From [Flexibacter] sp. ATCC 35103 (GTDB lineage Bacteria > Bacteroidota > Bacteroidia > Flavobacteriales > Flavobacteriaceae), in contig NZ_MTQF01000001.1 in assembly GCF_001975985.1 (NCBI RefSeq), positions 642,943 to 706,942 of the forward strand: a stretch of DNA of 64,000 bases. Direction: 5' to 3'. Below the pieces are notes generated by a model. It was not told the DNA's origin, ran no database searches, and saw only the letters and a program-made list of their open reading frames with translations. The translations under genes and the position numbers were made by a program. Below are positions 1-7,078 of this stretch, piece after piece; position 1 is the first letter of the stretch; each line of letters starts with the position of its first letter.

Positions 1-1
1 A

Positions 2-1231
2 CAAGGATTAGCGAGTGATAAAGGATTGTATTTCCCTCAGACTATTACGCCTTTAAATCCTGCATTTTTTAACGTAATCGAAAATCTAAGCCACAACGAT
101 ATTGCATTTGATGTGATTCAGCAATTTGTAGGCGATGAAATTCCAGAAGAAAATTTAAGAGAAATTATCGCCGAAACTCTAAGCTTTGATTTTCCGGTGG
201 TAGAAGTCGAAAAAGGGATTTATTCACTTGAATTATTTCACGGACCTACAATGGCTTTTAAAGATGTTGGCGCGCGATTTATGTCACGTTGTCTGGCGTA
301 TTTTAATAAAGACAAAAAAGACAGTAAAAATATCGTTTTGGTAGCGACTTCGGGAGATACTGGCGGAGCTGTTGCAAGCGGATTTCTTGGCGTCGACGGT
401 GTTGATGTTGTGATTTTATATCCATCAGGAAAAGTGAGCGATATTCAGGAAAAACAATTGACGACATTAGGAAAAAACATAAAAGCACTTGAAGTTGACG
501 GTGTTTTTGATGATTGCCAGGATATGGTAAAAAAAGCGTTTCTGGACGAGACTTTAGCGCATAAAAACCTCACATCGGCAAATTCTATTAATATTGCGCG
601 TTGGTTGCCACAAATGTTCTATTTCTTCTTTGCTTACAAAGCTCTTAAAAGCCAAAATAAACCGTTGATTTTCTCTTGTCCAAGCGGAAACTTCGGGAAT
701 ATCTGCGCCGGAATTATGGCAAAGAAATTAGGTTTGCCAATTGAACATTTCGTTGCTTCTACAAACGTAAATGATACGGTACCAAGATTTTTAGAAAACG
801 GAAAATACGACCCAAAACCTTCTAAAGCCACAATCTCAAACGCCATGGACGTTGGAAACCCAAGTAACTTTATTAGGATTCAGGAATTGTACAACAATGA
901 TTTAAAGGCTTTCGAAAAAGACTTCTCTTCGTACAGTTATACTGATGAAGAAACACTGGAAGCTCTAAAAAATATTTATAACACAAACGGTTATATTGCA
1001 GAACCTCACGGCGCTGTTGGTTATTTAGGTTTGAAAAAAGAATTACAAAAACACGAAAATGCGATTGGTGTTTTCTTAGAAACGGCGCATCCTATTAAAT
1101 TTCTTGATGTAGTTGAACCTGCTTTAGGAATTACACTTCCGATTCCAGAACAAATTGAAAGTGTTATTAATGAGGAGAAAGTTAGTGTGAAGATTTCTAG
1201 TTATAAGGAATTGAAGAGTTTCTTGGGCTAA
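2..1231 (+). CDS. thrC: Threonine synthase, 5' end cut by the window
   Basis: PLP enzyme that converts O-phosphohomoserine to threonine in the cytoplasm, the last step of threonine synthesis. The frame is open back to base 2 and reads QGLASDKGLYFPQ before the first in-frame leucine, which is the usual conserved N-terminal stretch of this enzyme, so the real start lies left of the window and base 26 is not a start. The PLP lysine sits in HGPTMAFKDVGARF (bases about 247-288). A phosphate-binding SGDTGGAVASGF loop and SCPSGNFGN follow, and the C-terminus carries EPHGAVGYLG. A hairpin terminator follows the stop. Family assignment is clear; only about the first 20-30 residues are missing. Confidence 0.97.
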   Translation, partial: QGLASDKGLYFPQTITPLNPAFFNVIENLSHNDIAFDVIQQFVGDEIPEENLREIIAETLSFDFPVVEVEKGIYSLELFHGPTMAFKDVGARFMSRCLAYFNKDKKDSKNIVLVATSGDTGGAVASGFLGVDGVDVVILYPSGKVSDIQEKQLTTLGKNIKALEVDGVFDDCQDMVKKAFLDETLAHKNLTSANSINIARWLPQMFYFFFAYKALKSQNKPLIFSCPSGNFGNICAGIMAKKLGLPIEHFVASTNVNDTVPRFLENGKYDPKPSKATISNAMDVGNPSNFIRIQELYNNDLKAFEKDFSSYSYTDEETLEALKNIYNTNGYIAEPHGAVGYLGLKKELQKHENAIGVFLETAHPIKFLDVVEPALGITLPIPEQIESVINEEKVSVKISSYKELKSFLG

Positions 1232-1256
1232 ACAATTTGTTTTATAAAAATTTAAA

Positions 1257-1297
1257 GTCACCGATTAAACAAATTACTTTGTATAATCGGTGCTTTT
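1257..1297 (+). terminator. Terminator after thrC
   Basis: The arms caccgatta (1259-1267) and taatcggtg (1284-1292) are perfectly complementary and are followed by ctttta. This fits an intrinsic terminator 25 bases after the thrC stop. Confidence 0.7.
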
Positions 1298-1392
1298 ATA
1301 ATTAAATTCCCCTCATTTTATAAATCATAATATTTTATTCTATCTGTTTTATTTTATAGTTCAATTGCATTAAAATCACAAAACAAACAATT

Positions 1393-2529
1393 ATGCCTCT
1401 ATTTAAAAACGACATAACGGATTATCTTAAAATGCATGAAATAAATTTTGAATATATTTCACATCTTCAAGATAAGACAATAACTTTTAAATGCCCTATT
1501 TGCAATATACGATTTTGTAATAAATGGAATAGCTTTAAAAAGAAGAGCAACTACAATTGTGAAAATTGTAAAAAAATTGCTGATTTTAATAATCTAAATT
1601 TAGGAACATTAATTAAACTCTATTCATTAGAAGGAACAGATGGTCGAACCAGGCCACATATCGATTTTAATTGTTTCAAATTAAATCATTTGAATGAAAA
1701 AGTTCGTTTGGAAAATCTATTTTCAAGAAAAGTTTGTCCAAAATGTAATTATGCGGTTATTACATGGACTCAAGATGAAATAATCAAATTAATATTTGAT
1801 CACAAATATGAATTAATTGAAGAACTCATCCCTTCAACAAATGCAAATACTACAATCATAATACAAGATAAAAGCAATTATTATTACATTACAACTCCAC
1901 ACCAATTAAATCAAAACATAAAGAACAATATTCATTTAAGTCCATTTACACCAAACAAGTTTAAAGCTGAAAATATTAAAAATTGGATAAAACTAAACAA
2001 ACCGGAATATATTATCTTAAATGATGATACAACACTTTTAAAATCAAAAGCAAATACAAAACTAAGATTTAAATATATTGGAGATCAAATTCCATTAGAT
2101 ATAGATCCTGAATTTGAATGTATGTTTAGTAAATTTAAATCTGGTCAGGTGCATCCATATTTTAGTGAAAGAAGCAGTGGAGAAAGATCTATCAAAAAAA
2201 CATTGGAAGATTTAAAAATTAACTTTCAGTATCAATATCCTATTTATTATAAGAACCAAAATTTTAAATTTGACTTTGCAATTTTAAATGGAAAAAAAGA
2301 GCCTACTTATTTTATTGAATATCATGGTAAACAACATTTTAGACCTGTAGATTATTTTGGTGGAGAAAATACATTTATAAAACAACAAAAAAGTGATTCT
2401 TTAAAAAAAGAATATGCAAATTCAATTAAAGTTAAGTTTATAGAAATCAAAAAAGAAACATTAAATGAATTTCATACAATATTAGAAAATGAAGGTATAC
2501 TACTAATTAAAATCGAAATTCTCCCCTGA
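1393..2529 (+). CDS. Zinc-ribbon protein with Vsr/EDxHD-like nuclease domain
   Basis: Unnamed 378-residue protein. The N-terminal part has cysteine pairs CPIC (about residue 35) and CENC (about 56) and a later CPKC (about 117), suggesting treble-clef or zinc-ribbon DNA-binding modules. The C-terminal part (about 255-355) has the layout of small PD-(D/E)xK nucleases related to Vsr and to the EDxHD homing nucleases of phages: E259 in ERSSGERS, D294 in FKFDFAIL, then IEYHGKQHF (about 309-317) and a conserved-looking QQKSDSLKKEYA stretch. Codon use is more AT-rich than in thrC upstream, which points to acquisition. It may be a free-standing homing-type or defence nuclease. The fold call comes from motif reading only, with no cognate target visible. 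Confidence 0.7.
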   Translation: MPLFKNDITDYLKMHEINFEYISHLQDKTITFKCPICNIRFCNKWNSFKKKSNYNCENCKKIADFNNLNLGTLIKLYSLEGTDGRTRPHIDFNCFKLNHLNEKVRLENLFSRKVCPKCNYAVITWTQDEIIKLIFDHKYELIEELIPSTNANTTIIIQDKSNYYYITTPHQLNQNIKNNIHLSPFTPNKFKAENIKNWIKLNKPEYIILNDDTTLLKSKANTKLRFKYIGDQIPLDIDPEFECMFSKFKSGQVHPYFSERSSGERSIKKTLEDLKINFQYQYPIYYKNQNFKFDFAILNGKKEPTYFIEYHGKQHFRPVDYFGGENTFIKQQKSDSLKKEYANSIKVKFIEIKKETLNEFHTILENEGILLIKIEILP

Positions 2530-2596
2530 TATAAATTCAAAAACCACTTGGGATGCTCTCGATAGCAAGGGAAAGTTTTTTTAACTTATAATAATG

Positions 2597-2644
2597 ATTA
2601 AAACAAAAAGGATATCTTGACTTTAGATATCCCTTTGTTTTAAT
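2597..2644. terminator. Bidirectional terminator between convergent genes
   Basis: A nearly perfect inverted repeat: attaaaacaaaaaggatatc on the left pairs with gatatccctttgttttaat on the right around a 9-base loop. A and T tracts on both sides allow it to stop transcription of the nuclease gene from the left and of the XRE gene from the right. Confidence 0.75.
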
Positions 2645-2646
2645 AA

Positions 2647-2961
2647 TTATTCCAAAGTCAAATCTTCTTTATCAACCGAAAAAATATCCATTAAATAATT
2701 TTCAATACTTGGAGCAAGGATTTTATAAAGCGGTAACTTTTCTTTAGGTATGTCGTTTTCTGAAATACTTAAAAAATGTATTACTGCTACTGGTACATTT
2801 AAAACTTCGCTAAGTTTTTCTAGTGTCTCTGATTGAGGCTTAAAAGTACCACTAATAATCTGTGATAACGCAGTAGGGCTTTTGCCAATTAATTTAGCAA
2901 CTTCTACTTGTTTCATATTTCGTCTTTTGATTAAAAGTTTAATTACTTTACCTATTTCCAT
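2647..2961 (-). CDS. XRE-family helix-turn-helix regulator
   Basis: Small DNA-binding protein of about 104 residues. The HTH lies near the N-terminus (MKQVEVAKLIGKSPTALSQI, with the recognition helix around SPTALSQIISG). The tail is acidic and has no other recognised domain. I chose the ATG at 2961 (MEIGKV) over the one at 2994: it lies 14 bases after the stop of the upstream small gene, and the HTH then begins at the usual distance from the start. It is probably co-transcribed with the 67-residue ORF upstream and perhaps with the HNH-like gene beyond it. It may be the local repressor for this accessory patch, or the antitoxin-like partner of an unrecognised toxin; neither role is shown. Confidence 0.85.
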   Translation of the reverse strand: MEIGKVIKLLIKRRNMKQVEVAKLIGKSPTALSQIISGTFKPQSETLEKLSEVLNVPVAVIHFLSISENDIPKEKLPLYKILAPSIENYLMDIFSVDKEDLTLE

Positions 2962-2974
2962 AATAAAATTATTT

Positions 2975-3178
2975 TCATTGAAACATGGATGCAATAGCTA
3001 CACCTGTAGTTATTACGTCCAATAATTTAAACGCTATCTGAAGCTTTTCTTCCTTTGTTTTTGCTTTTGGAATTTCTTCTTTTAACAATATTAACAATTC
3101 TCTTGTAACATCATTCATCTCAACATTTAATAGAGCATTATCTATTTGAGATATAATCTCTTCATTACTATTTTTCAT
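2975..3178 (-). CDS. Small unknown protein, 67 residues
   Basis: Not recognised. The protein is highly charged and predicted helical, beginning MKNSNEEIISQIDNALLNVE, with a short hydrophobic C-terminus (VITTGVAIASMFQ). It lies 14 bases upstream of the XRE start and points the same way, so the two are probably one transcript. The A-rich region before its ATG fits Bacteroidota initiation. The tight pairing with a regulator is the main reason to believe it is a gene. Confidence 0.55.
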   Translation of the reverse strand: MKNSNEEIISQIDNALLNVEMNDVTRELLILLKEEIPKAKTKEEKLQIAFKLLDVITTGVAIASMFQ

Positions 3179-3246
3179 TTCTTTAATATTTTAATTTAAA
3201 AATCTAAAATATTAAGGTCTAGAAAACCATTCAAACCTTAATTCGC

Positions 3247-4185
3247 CTAAGCTGCTAAAGAAAATGAATGATATTCGTCATCTAAGTTTTTGAAATGAAA
3301 ACTATTTATTTTTCTAAAAAAATCTCTTTTATTTAATGCACACTTTTTAAAACAATTGGATATAGAAATTATTATCTTGTTTAAGATTTTTAATTCAAAA
3401 ACAGTGCGATTAATTGTCTCCTCTAATTCTTCAATTCTCGTGAAATGAGTCCAAAGTAAATCCTCTAAACCAATAGTATATTTGAAATCGAAATCACCAT
3501 TTATAATATAGTTCTTCAGATTTTCTAAACTCTGTTTACGCTGTGAATAGTCACGGTCTACTACCTCTCTTGTAGATCTATAAATACTATCATAAATATC
3601 ATTATAACAAACACTTCCGTTTATAATTCTTTCAACTTCATTACTTATTTCATCCTTGAGAATACGACTTTTTGCTACATCATATTCGGCAAAAGATTGC
3701 AAGGTTTCATAATGTTCTAAATTTTTAAAACTTTTATAAAATTTAAAATTATCAAATTCACTCTTTCTTGATTTTGGAACAAAATGATCCACATCCCAAG
3801 ACTTTGATACCCCTAATTCCTTATATTTTGGAGTAAGTGGTAAATAAAATGAAGAATTAATCTTCTCGAAATATTTTTGTGAACGAACAAACTCTTGTAA
3901 TTCATTCCAACTATTAGACATTCCGCTACTATTGACTGACGGAGAAAGTTTTAATGATTTTTCATTAATATTAAAATCGATAACTGTAGCCAAATTTTGC
4001 CATTTAGAAAACAAGTTATTTGATTCCTCAATTTTTGAACTTATTGAATTGTATTTCTTACATTCTACAGAGGTTTTACTAAATTGAGATTGAATTTTTA
4101 TTGTATTAGAAAATTTCTCAGCTACTTTTAATTGAGCAGTAAGTCCAGAAGAGAAATTGATAATATTTTTAAATAAATTATTCAT
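3247..4185 (-). CDS. HNH-endonuclease-like protein
   Basis: 312-residue protein, mostly unrecognised. Around residues 128-175 it reads SWDVDHFVPKS, then KNLEHYETLQ, then YDVAKSRI. This is the DH...N...(N/D)xxK arrangement of HNH nucleases, but without the zinc-binding cysteines seen in many of them. The flanking parts are helical and charged, with no signal peptide. A TAAATTTG box (4190-4197, minus strand) ends four bases before the ATG and a TTG lies 20 bases further upstream, so the mRNA is probably leaderless. Base composition is strongly AT-rich. With the XRE gene and the nuclease gene nearby it may be part of a defence or mobile cassette. Confidence 0.6.
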   Translation of the reverse strand: MNNLFKNIINFSSGLTAQLKVAEKFSNTIKIQSQFSKTSVECKKYNSISSKIEESNNLFSKWQNLATVIDFNINEKSLKLSPSVNSSGMSNSWNELQEFVRSQKYFEKINSSFYLPLTPKYKELGVSKSWDVDHFVPKSRKSEFDNFKFYKSFKNLEHYETLQSFAEYDVAKSRILKDEISNEVERIINGSVCYNDIYDSIYRSTREVVDRDYSQRKQSLENLKNYIINGDFDFKYTIGLEDLLWTHFTRIEELEETINRTVFELKILNKIIISISNCFKKCALNKRDFFRKINSFHFKNLDDEYHSFSLAA

Positions 4186-4189
4186 GCAG

Positions 4190-4220
4190 CAAATTTAAGT
4201 CAAACTTAAATAAAAAACAA
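4190..4220 (-). promoter_or_regulatory. Promoter of HNH-like gene
   Basis: Minus-strand TAAATTTG (4190-4197) with TTG (4218-4220) 20 bases upstream matches the Bacteroidota sigma-A consensus TTG-N17-23-TAnnTTTG. Only four bases separate the -7 box from the ATG, which predicts a leaderless transcript. Confidence 0.6.
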
Positions 4221-4233
4221 ATTTATTTAAGTT
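4192..4233. promoter_or_regulatory. Repeated ATTTAAGT half-sites, possible operator
   Basis: The core atttaagt occurs three times in alternating orientation (about 4192-4199, 4204-4211 inverted, 4225-4232). The last two form a perfect 12-bp inverted repeat (4203-4214 with 4222-4233). It overlaps the -33 element of the HNH-like gene, as expected for a repressor site. The XRE protein at 2647-2961 is the obvious candidate, but that link is inferred. Confidence 0.4.
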
Positions 4234-4273
4234 TATTTGTTTTAAGTAAAAAAAAAAACATCCAAATGTGAAT

Positions 4274-4360
4274 ATAACATTTAATAACGCGAGCGTCCCG
4301 GTCGTAAATACAAAGAAATTCAAAAACCAATTAGAACGGGCACGAGCGAGACGCTCATTA
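4274..4360. repeat. GC-rich imperfect inverted repeat, REP-like
   Basis: In a strongly AT-rich gap, two GC-rich blocks face each other: gcgagcgtcccg (about 4289-4300) and cgggcacgagcgagacgctc (about 4337-4356). The right block is itself a small hairpin (gagcg aga cgctc). The contrast in composition suggests an inserted dispersed palindrome rather than a gene. An open frame crossing it has no features of a real protein. Confidence 0.45.
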
Positions 4361-4374
4361 TAGCAATAGAATAC

Positions 4375-4404
4375 AAAAAAAAGAGACCTCAGCAAAGGTC
4401 TCTT
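4375..4404 (-). terminator. Terminator of XRE gene 4431-4826
   Basis: Stem aagagacct / aggtctctt (4381-4404). On the minus strand it is followed by a run of eight Ts (As at 4375-4382 on plus), 27 bases after the gene's stop. Confidence 0.8.
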
Positions 4405-4430
4405 CTCAATTTAATATATTTTCAAAAAAA

Positions 4431-4826
4431 TTATTTCTTATCAAGTAATTTTTCCAAATACTCAACTTTATCTTTTTCAGCTTGCACCAAACGTTCGTAA
4501 AGTTCAACTACTTTATCTAAAGGATTAAAAGTACAATTGAAATTACCTGTCGTAGTCGAAAGCGTACCATTATCTTGAATGGTATTTCCAATAATATTAA
4601 AAACCGCTTCTTCCGAAAAGCTCTTAATTGCTTCAGCAGATACTCCAAGAACTTTTGCTATCTCAATTAATCTTTGTTCTTCTACAGTTTCGCTGTTTTC
4701 AATAGCCGAAATAGTCTGCTGACTTATTCCTAAAGCTTGTGCCAGTGCTTCCTGTTTCATATCTTTAAGCTCTCTGATACGGCTTATATTTCTGCCGATA
4801 TGTTTTGGTTTTATTGCTGTACTCAT
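4431..4826 (-). CDS. XRE-family regulator, paralogue of 37583-38005
   Basis: 131-residue DNA-binding protein. The HTH (residues about 12-67) reads RIRELKDMKQEALAQALGIS then QQTISAIENSETVEEQ, a typical XRE/SinR-like domain. A linker follows, then a conserved tail FNPLDKVVELYERLVQAEKD that ends in a charged coiled-coil-like helix, probably for oligomerisation. The paralogue at 37583 is nearly identical through the HTH and shares the tail, so they probably bind similar sites. A TATCTTTG box (4831-4838, minus) lies four bases before the ATG, predicting a leaderless mRNA. No neighbour gives a target; the gene stands alone with its own terminator. Confidence 0.9.
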   Translation of the reverse strand: MSTAIKPKHIGRNISRIRELKDMKQEALAQALGISQQTISAIENSETVEEQRLIEIAKVLGVSAEAIKSFSEEAVFNIIGNTIQDNGTLSTTTGNFNCTFNPLDKVVELYERLVQAEKDKVEYLEKLLDKK

Positions 4827-4830
4827 AATT

Positions 4831-4838
4831 CAAAGATA
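4831..4838 (-). promoter_or_regulatory. -7 promoter box TATCTTTG
   Basis: TATCTTTG on the minus strand fits TAnnTTTG and ends four bases before the ATG at 4826. The same eight bases plus the aatt spacer precede the paralogue at 37583. Confidence 0.65.
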
Positions 4839-5015
4839 TTTAAAATTCTCAAACGAAAATTAGTTTAGGTAAAAAACAAACCCTTTTTGTAAGATACTCT
4901 TTTCATAATTTATATAAATTGACAAATTCAGCTTTATCCCAAAACACAAAAGATTAGGCTAAAGCTATTTTCTAATGTAATTTTACATTTTACAATTTAC
5001 ATTTTTCAAAAATAT

Positions 5016-5522
5016 ATGATTACAAAAGCAACATTACAAGACATTCCATCATTAACAACCTTAATAAACTCTGCATATAGAGGAGAAACTTCTAAAAAAG
5101 GCTGGACTACAGAAGCGCATTTATTAGAAGGAAAAAGAACCACCGAAGATGAATTAAAGGAAATCATTTTAGACTCTAAAAATACATTTCTGAAATTTAC
5201 AGACGACGACAAAATTATTGGATCGGTTTTATTGGTCGAGAAAGAGCATCAATTATATGTGGGAATGTTAACGGTTTCTCCTGAATTACAAAATGCTGGA
5301 ATCGGGAAAAAGATGTTGGCAGAAGCTGAAACTCATGCCAAAACTTTAGGATTGTTTACGCTTAGTATGACGGTTGTTTCGGTTCGTTCAGAACTTATTG
5401 CCTGGTACAAGCGTCACGGTTATGTGGAGACTGGCGAAAGAGAACCTTTTCCTTCAAGCGATATTCATATTAATATTTCTGATAAGCCTTTGGAATTTAT
5501 CTTTTTAGAGAAGAAGATTTAA
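5016..5522 (+). CDS. GNAT-family N-acetyltransferase
   Basis: 168-residue cytoplasmic acetyltransferase using acetyl-CoA; the substrate is unknown. The GNAT core is visible: the beta strand DDDKIIGSVLLVEKE, then LYVGMLTVSPELQNAGIGKK (motif A, the Q/RxxGxG/A pyrophosphate loop, about residues 88-100), and the C-terminal LIAWYKRHGYVETGE with the usual YxRxGF/Y motif. Length is normal for a single-domain GNAT. It lies alone between the XRE gene and the HutD-like gene, with a 95-base gap after it that contains a half copy of a dispersed repeat. Confidence 0.92.
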   Translation: MITKATLQDIPSLTTLINSAYRGETSKKGWTTEAHLLEGKRTTEDELKEIILDSKNTFLKFTDDDKIIGSVLLVEKEHQLYVGMLTVSPELQNAGIGKKMLAEAETHAKTLGLFTLSMTVVSVRSELIAWYKRHGYVETGEREPFPSSDIHINISDKPLEFIFLEKKI

Positions 5523-5530
5523 GCTTTTTT

Positions 5531-5560
5531 TTCAACCATATAAGTGATATAAGTTCATTT
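5531..5560. repeat. Half copy of AACCATATAAGT dispersed repeat
   Basis: The sequence caaccatataagtgatataa recurs almost unchanged at 8239-8260, where it forms the left arm of a full hairpin. Here no right arm is seen, so it may be a decayed or partial copy. Confidence 0.5.
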
Positions 5561-5617
5561 AAAAGCAGAAGTGAAAATGCATCAGGAAATTTGAAGTTAT
5601 ATTAAAATATTGAGTAA

Positions 5618-6166
5618 ATGAACATAAGTCTTTTCACTAAAAAAAATACTACAGCCTCTATTTGGAGCGGCGGATTGACTTATGAATATATGATCTTTCC
5701 GGAAACAGCAAATTACATTGATAGAGATTTTCTATTTAGAATCAGCAGCGCTACAATAGAGAAAGTGCCTTCAGAATTTACCAAATTTATGGGTTATTAT
5801 CGATATTTGGTTATGCTTGATAACAGCTTAGATATTGAGGTAAACAAAGAAAAAAAGATATATAAGAAATACGAAATCATGGAATTTAGTTCTAATGATG
5901 ATGTGACTTCTTATACAAAAGGCATTGATTTTAATTGGATGGTTTCTGAAAAAATATCCCATCACAAACTGAAAATAGCCAATAGCAACCAGAATTGTAA
6001 TGCTCAAATAATAATTTTATTCTCTATTGATACAACAGCTATTAAAATTAATGAGAAACCGTACAATCTAAAACGGTATGATTTATTAGTCATTGAAAAT
6101 CCGGAAAAGAAAAATATAATGCTTGATTTGTCTAATAAATGTCTCTTTGGACTATTAGATTTTTAA
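5618..6166 (+). CDS. HutD/Ves-family protein
   Basis: 182-residue cupin-like protein. The N-terminal pattern fits the HutD/Ves family (DUF886): WSGGLTYEYMIFPETANY, then FRISSATIEKVPSEFTKFMG, then YRYLVMLDNSLDI. In these the R-x-S-x-A-x-I and the 'F..F.G..R....L' strings are hallmarks. The family occurs near histidine-utilisation genes in some bacteria and as the stress-related Ves in enterics; its biochemical role is not settled. No hut genes are nearby here, so no pathway is assigned. No signal peptide is present, so it is probably cytoplasmic. Confidence 0.8.
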   Translation: MNISLFTKKNTTASIWSGGLTYEYMIFPETANYIDRDFLFRISSATIEKVPSEFTKFMGYYRYLVMLDNSLDIEVNKEKKIYKKYEIMEFSSNDDVTSYTKGIDFNWMVSEKISHHKLKIANSNQNCNAQIIILFSIDTTAIKINEKPYNLKRYDLLVIENPEKKNIMLDLSNKCLFGLLDF

Positions 6167-6194
6167 TCTACGCGAAGATTCGCTAAGTTTTTTT

Positions 6195-6260
6195 AATCTC
6201 GCAAAGTCGCAGAGTCGCAAAGAAAAATAAAACTTTGCGCCTTGGCGACTTTGCGAGATT
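6195..6260. repeat. Perfect 16-bp inverted repeat, terminator-like
   Basis: The arms aatctcgcaaagtcgc (6195-6210) and gcgactttgcgagatt (6245-6260) are perfect reverse complements, with inner partial pairing gtcgcaaag / ctttgcgc. It lies between convergent genes (stops at 6166 and 6277) and may serve as a bidirectional terminator. The wording is that of a dispersed palindrome, not of a gene-specific terminator. Confidence 0.65.
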
Positions 6261-6276
6261 GTTTAAATACTAAGTT

Positions 6277-6849
6277 TTAGACGCACGTTCTTTTAATCTT
6301 CGATAAAAATTCGTGCGAAACTCCAAGATAGGAAGATAAATTTCTGTTATTGATTTTATCCGCTTTTTGCGGGTGTTTCTCAATAAACTCCAGATATCTT
6401 TGTTTAGAAGTTTTGTTTAACACATCTATAAGTCTCTGTTGAATAGCAATGTTTGCTTTCTCGACCATGATGATGTGAAACTGGATTAACTTGGGTACTT
6501 GTTCAAATAATAATGTTTTGTTTGTTTTGCTTATTACCAGGATTTCGCTGTCTTCAATTGCCTTTATATTGTAGGTTGTTGGCTTTTGATGATAGAAACT
6601 TTCGAGGTCACACATCCATTCGTTTTCAAACGAAAAGAAAATTACACTTTCGGTGCCGTTATCATTCAAAATGTAGGTTTTGAAAGCACCTTTTAAAATA
6701 AAGCCTTCATAAGAACTGTTTGAATCCTGAATTTGCAGGTATTCATTTTTTTTGAGTTTGATAAACTCGGCTTTTTCAACAACAAATTTCCATTCTTTAT
6801 CTGTTAACGGAATTTTGCGTTCAATACTTGATCTGAGGGTGTTGTACAT
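6277..6849 (-). CDS. Crp/Fnr-family transcriptional regulator
   Basis: 190-residue regulator. Residues about 25-115 form the cyclic-nucleotide-binding-like beta roll (KKNEYLQIQDSNSSYEGFIL, then KGAFKTYILNDNGTESVIFF). A dimerisation helix follows, then a winged HTH at the C-terminus (RNLSSYLGVSHEFLSKIKR). There is no N-terminal cysteine cluster, so it is not an oxygen-sensing iron-sulfur FNR; the ligand is unknown. It is transcribed away from the pectate lyase gene, with a 229-base divergent spacer that holds a palindrome (6906-6922). It could act there, but this is inference. Confidence 0.9.
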   Translation of the reverse strand: MYNTLRSSIERKIPLTDKEWKFVVEKAEFIKLKKNEYLQIQDSNSSYEGFILKGAFKTYILNDNGTESVIFFSFENEWMCDLESFYHQKPTTYNIKAIEDSEILVISKTNKTLLFEQVPKLIQFHIIMVEKANIAIQQRLIDVLNKTSKQRYLEFIEKHPQKADKINNRNLSSYLGVSHEFLSKIKRTCV

Positions 6850-6905
6850 GTGTTTTTACTTTTATTCTTACTCGGGGGCGTAAGTTTTGAATTAATTAAA
6901 AAATA

Positions 6906-6922
6906 ATGTAATCGATTACGTA
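6906..6922. promoter_or_regulatory. Palindrome in divergent spacer, operator candidate
   Basis: atgtaatcgattacgta contains a perfect 12-bp palindrome gtaatcgattac (6908-6919) with a central CG. This is the type of site bound by LacI- or Crp-type dimers. It sits 57 bases upstream of the Crp/Fnr-type start and about 155 bases upstream of the pectate lyase start. Confidence 0.45.
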
Positions 6923-7078
6923 AAAGTACCCTTTTTATGCGTTTTTGTAAATTAACAACTGTTAAAAAAAGACTTTTAATCAATTTATTTTCAAATTATT
7001 GAACTTGTTCAACTTTTTAAAGTTTTTTTATAGTCAGTTTTGCACTGTTAAATTAATATAAACCCCCAATTTATTATT

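Noticed and set aside
4195..4395. 66-codon open frame on the minus strand between the HNH-like and XRE genes
   Set aside because: It runs through the operator repeats, the GC-rich palindrome and the XRE terminator, and its product is low-complexity aromatic sequence.
6277..6849. Crp/Fnr gene as the oxygen-sensing FNR for the cco operon
   Set aside because: It lacks the N-terminal cysteines needed for an iron-sulfur cluster and lies 55 kb away.
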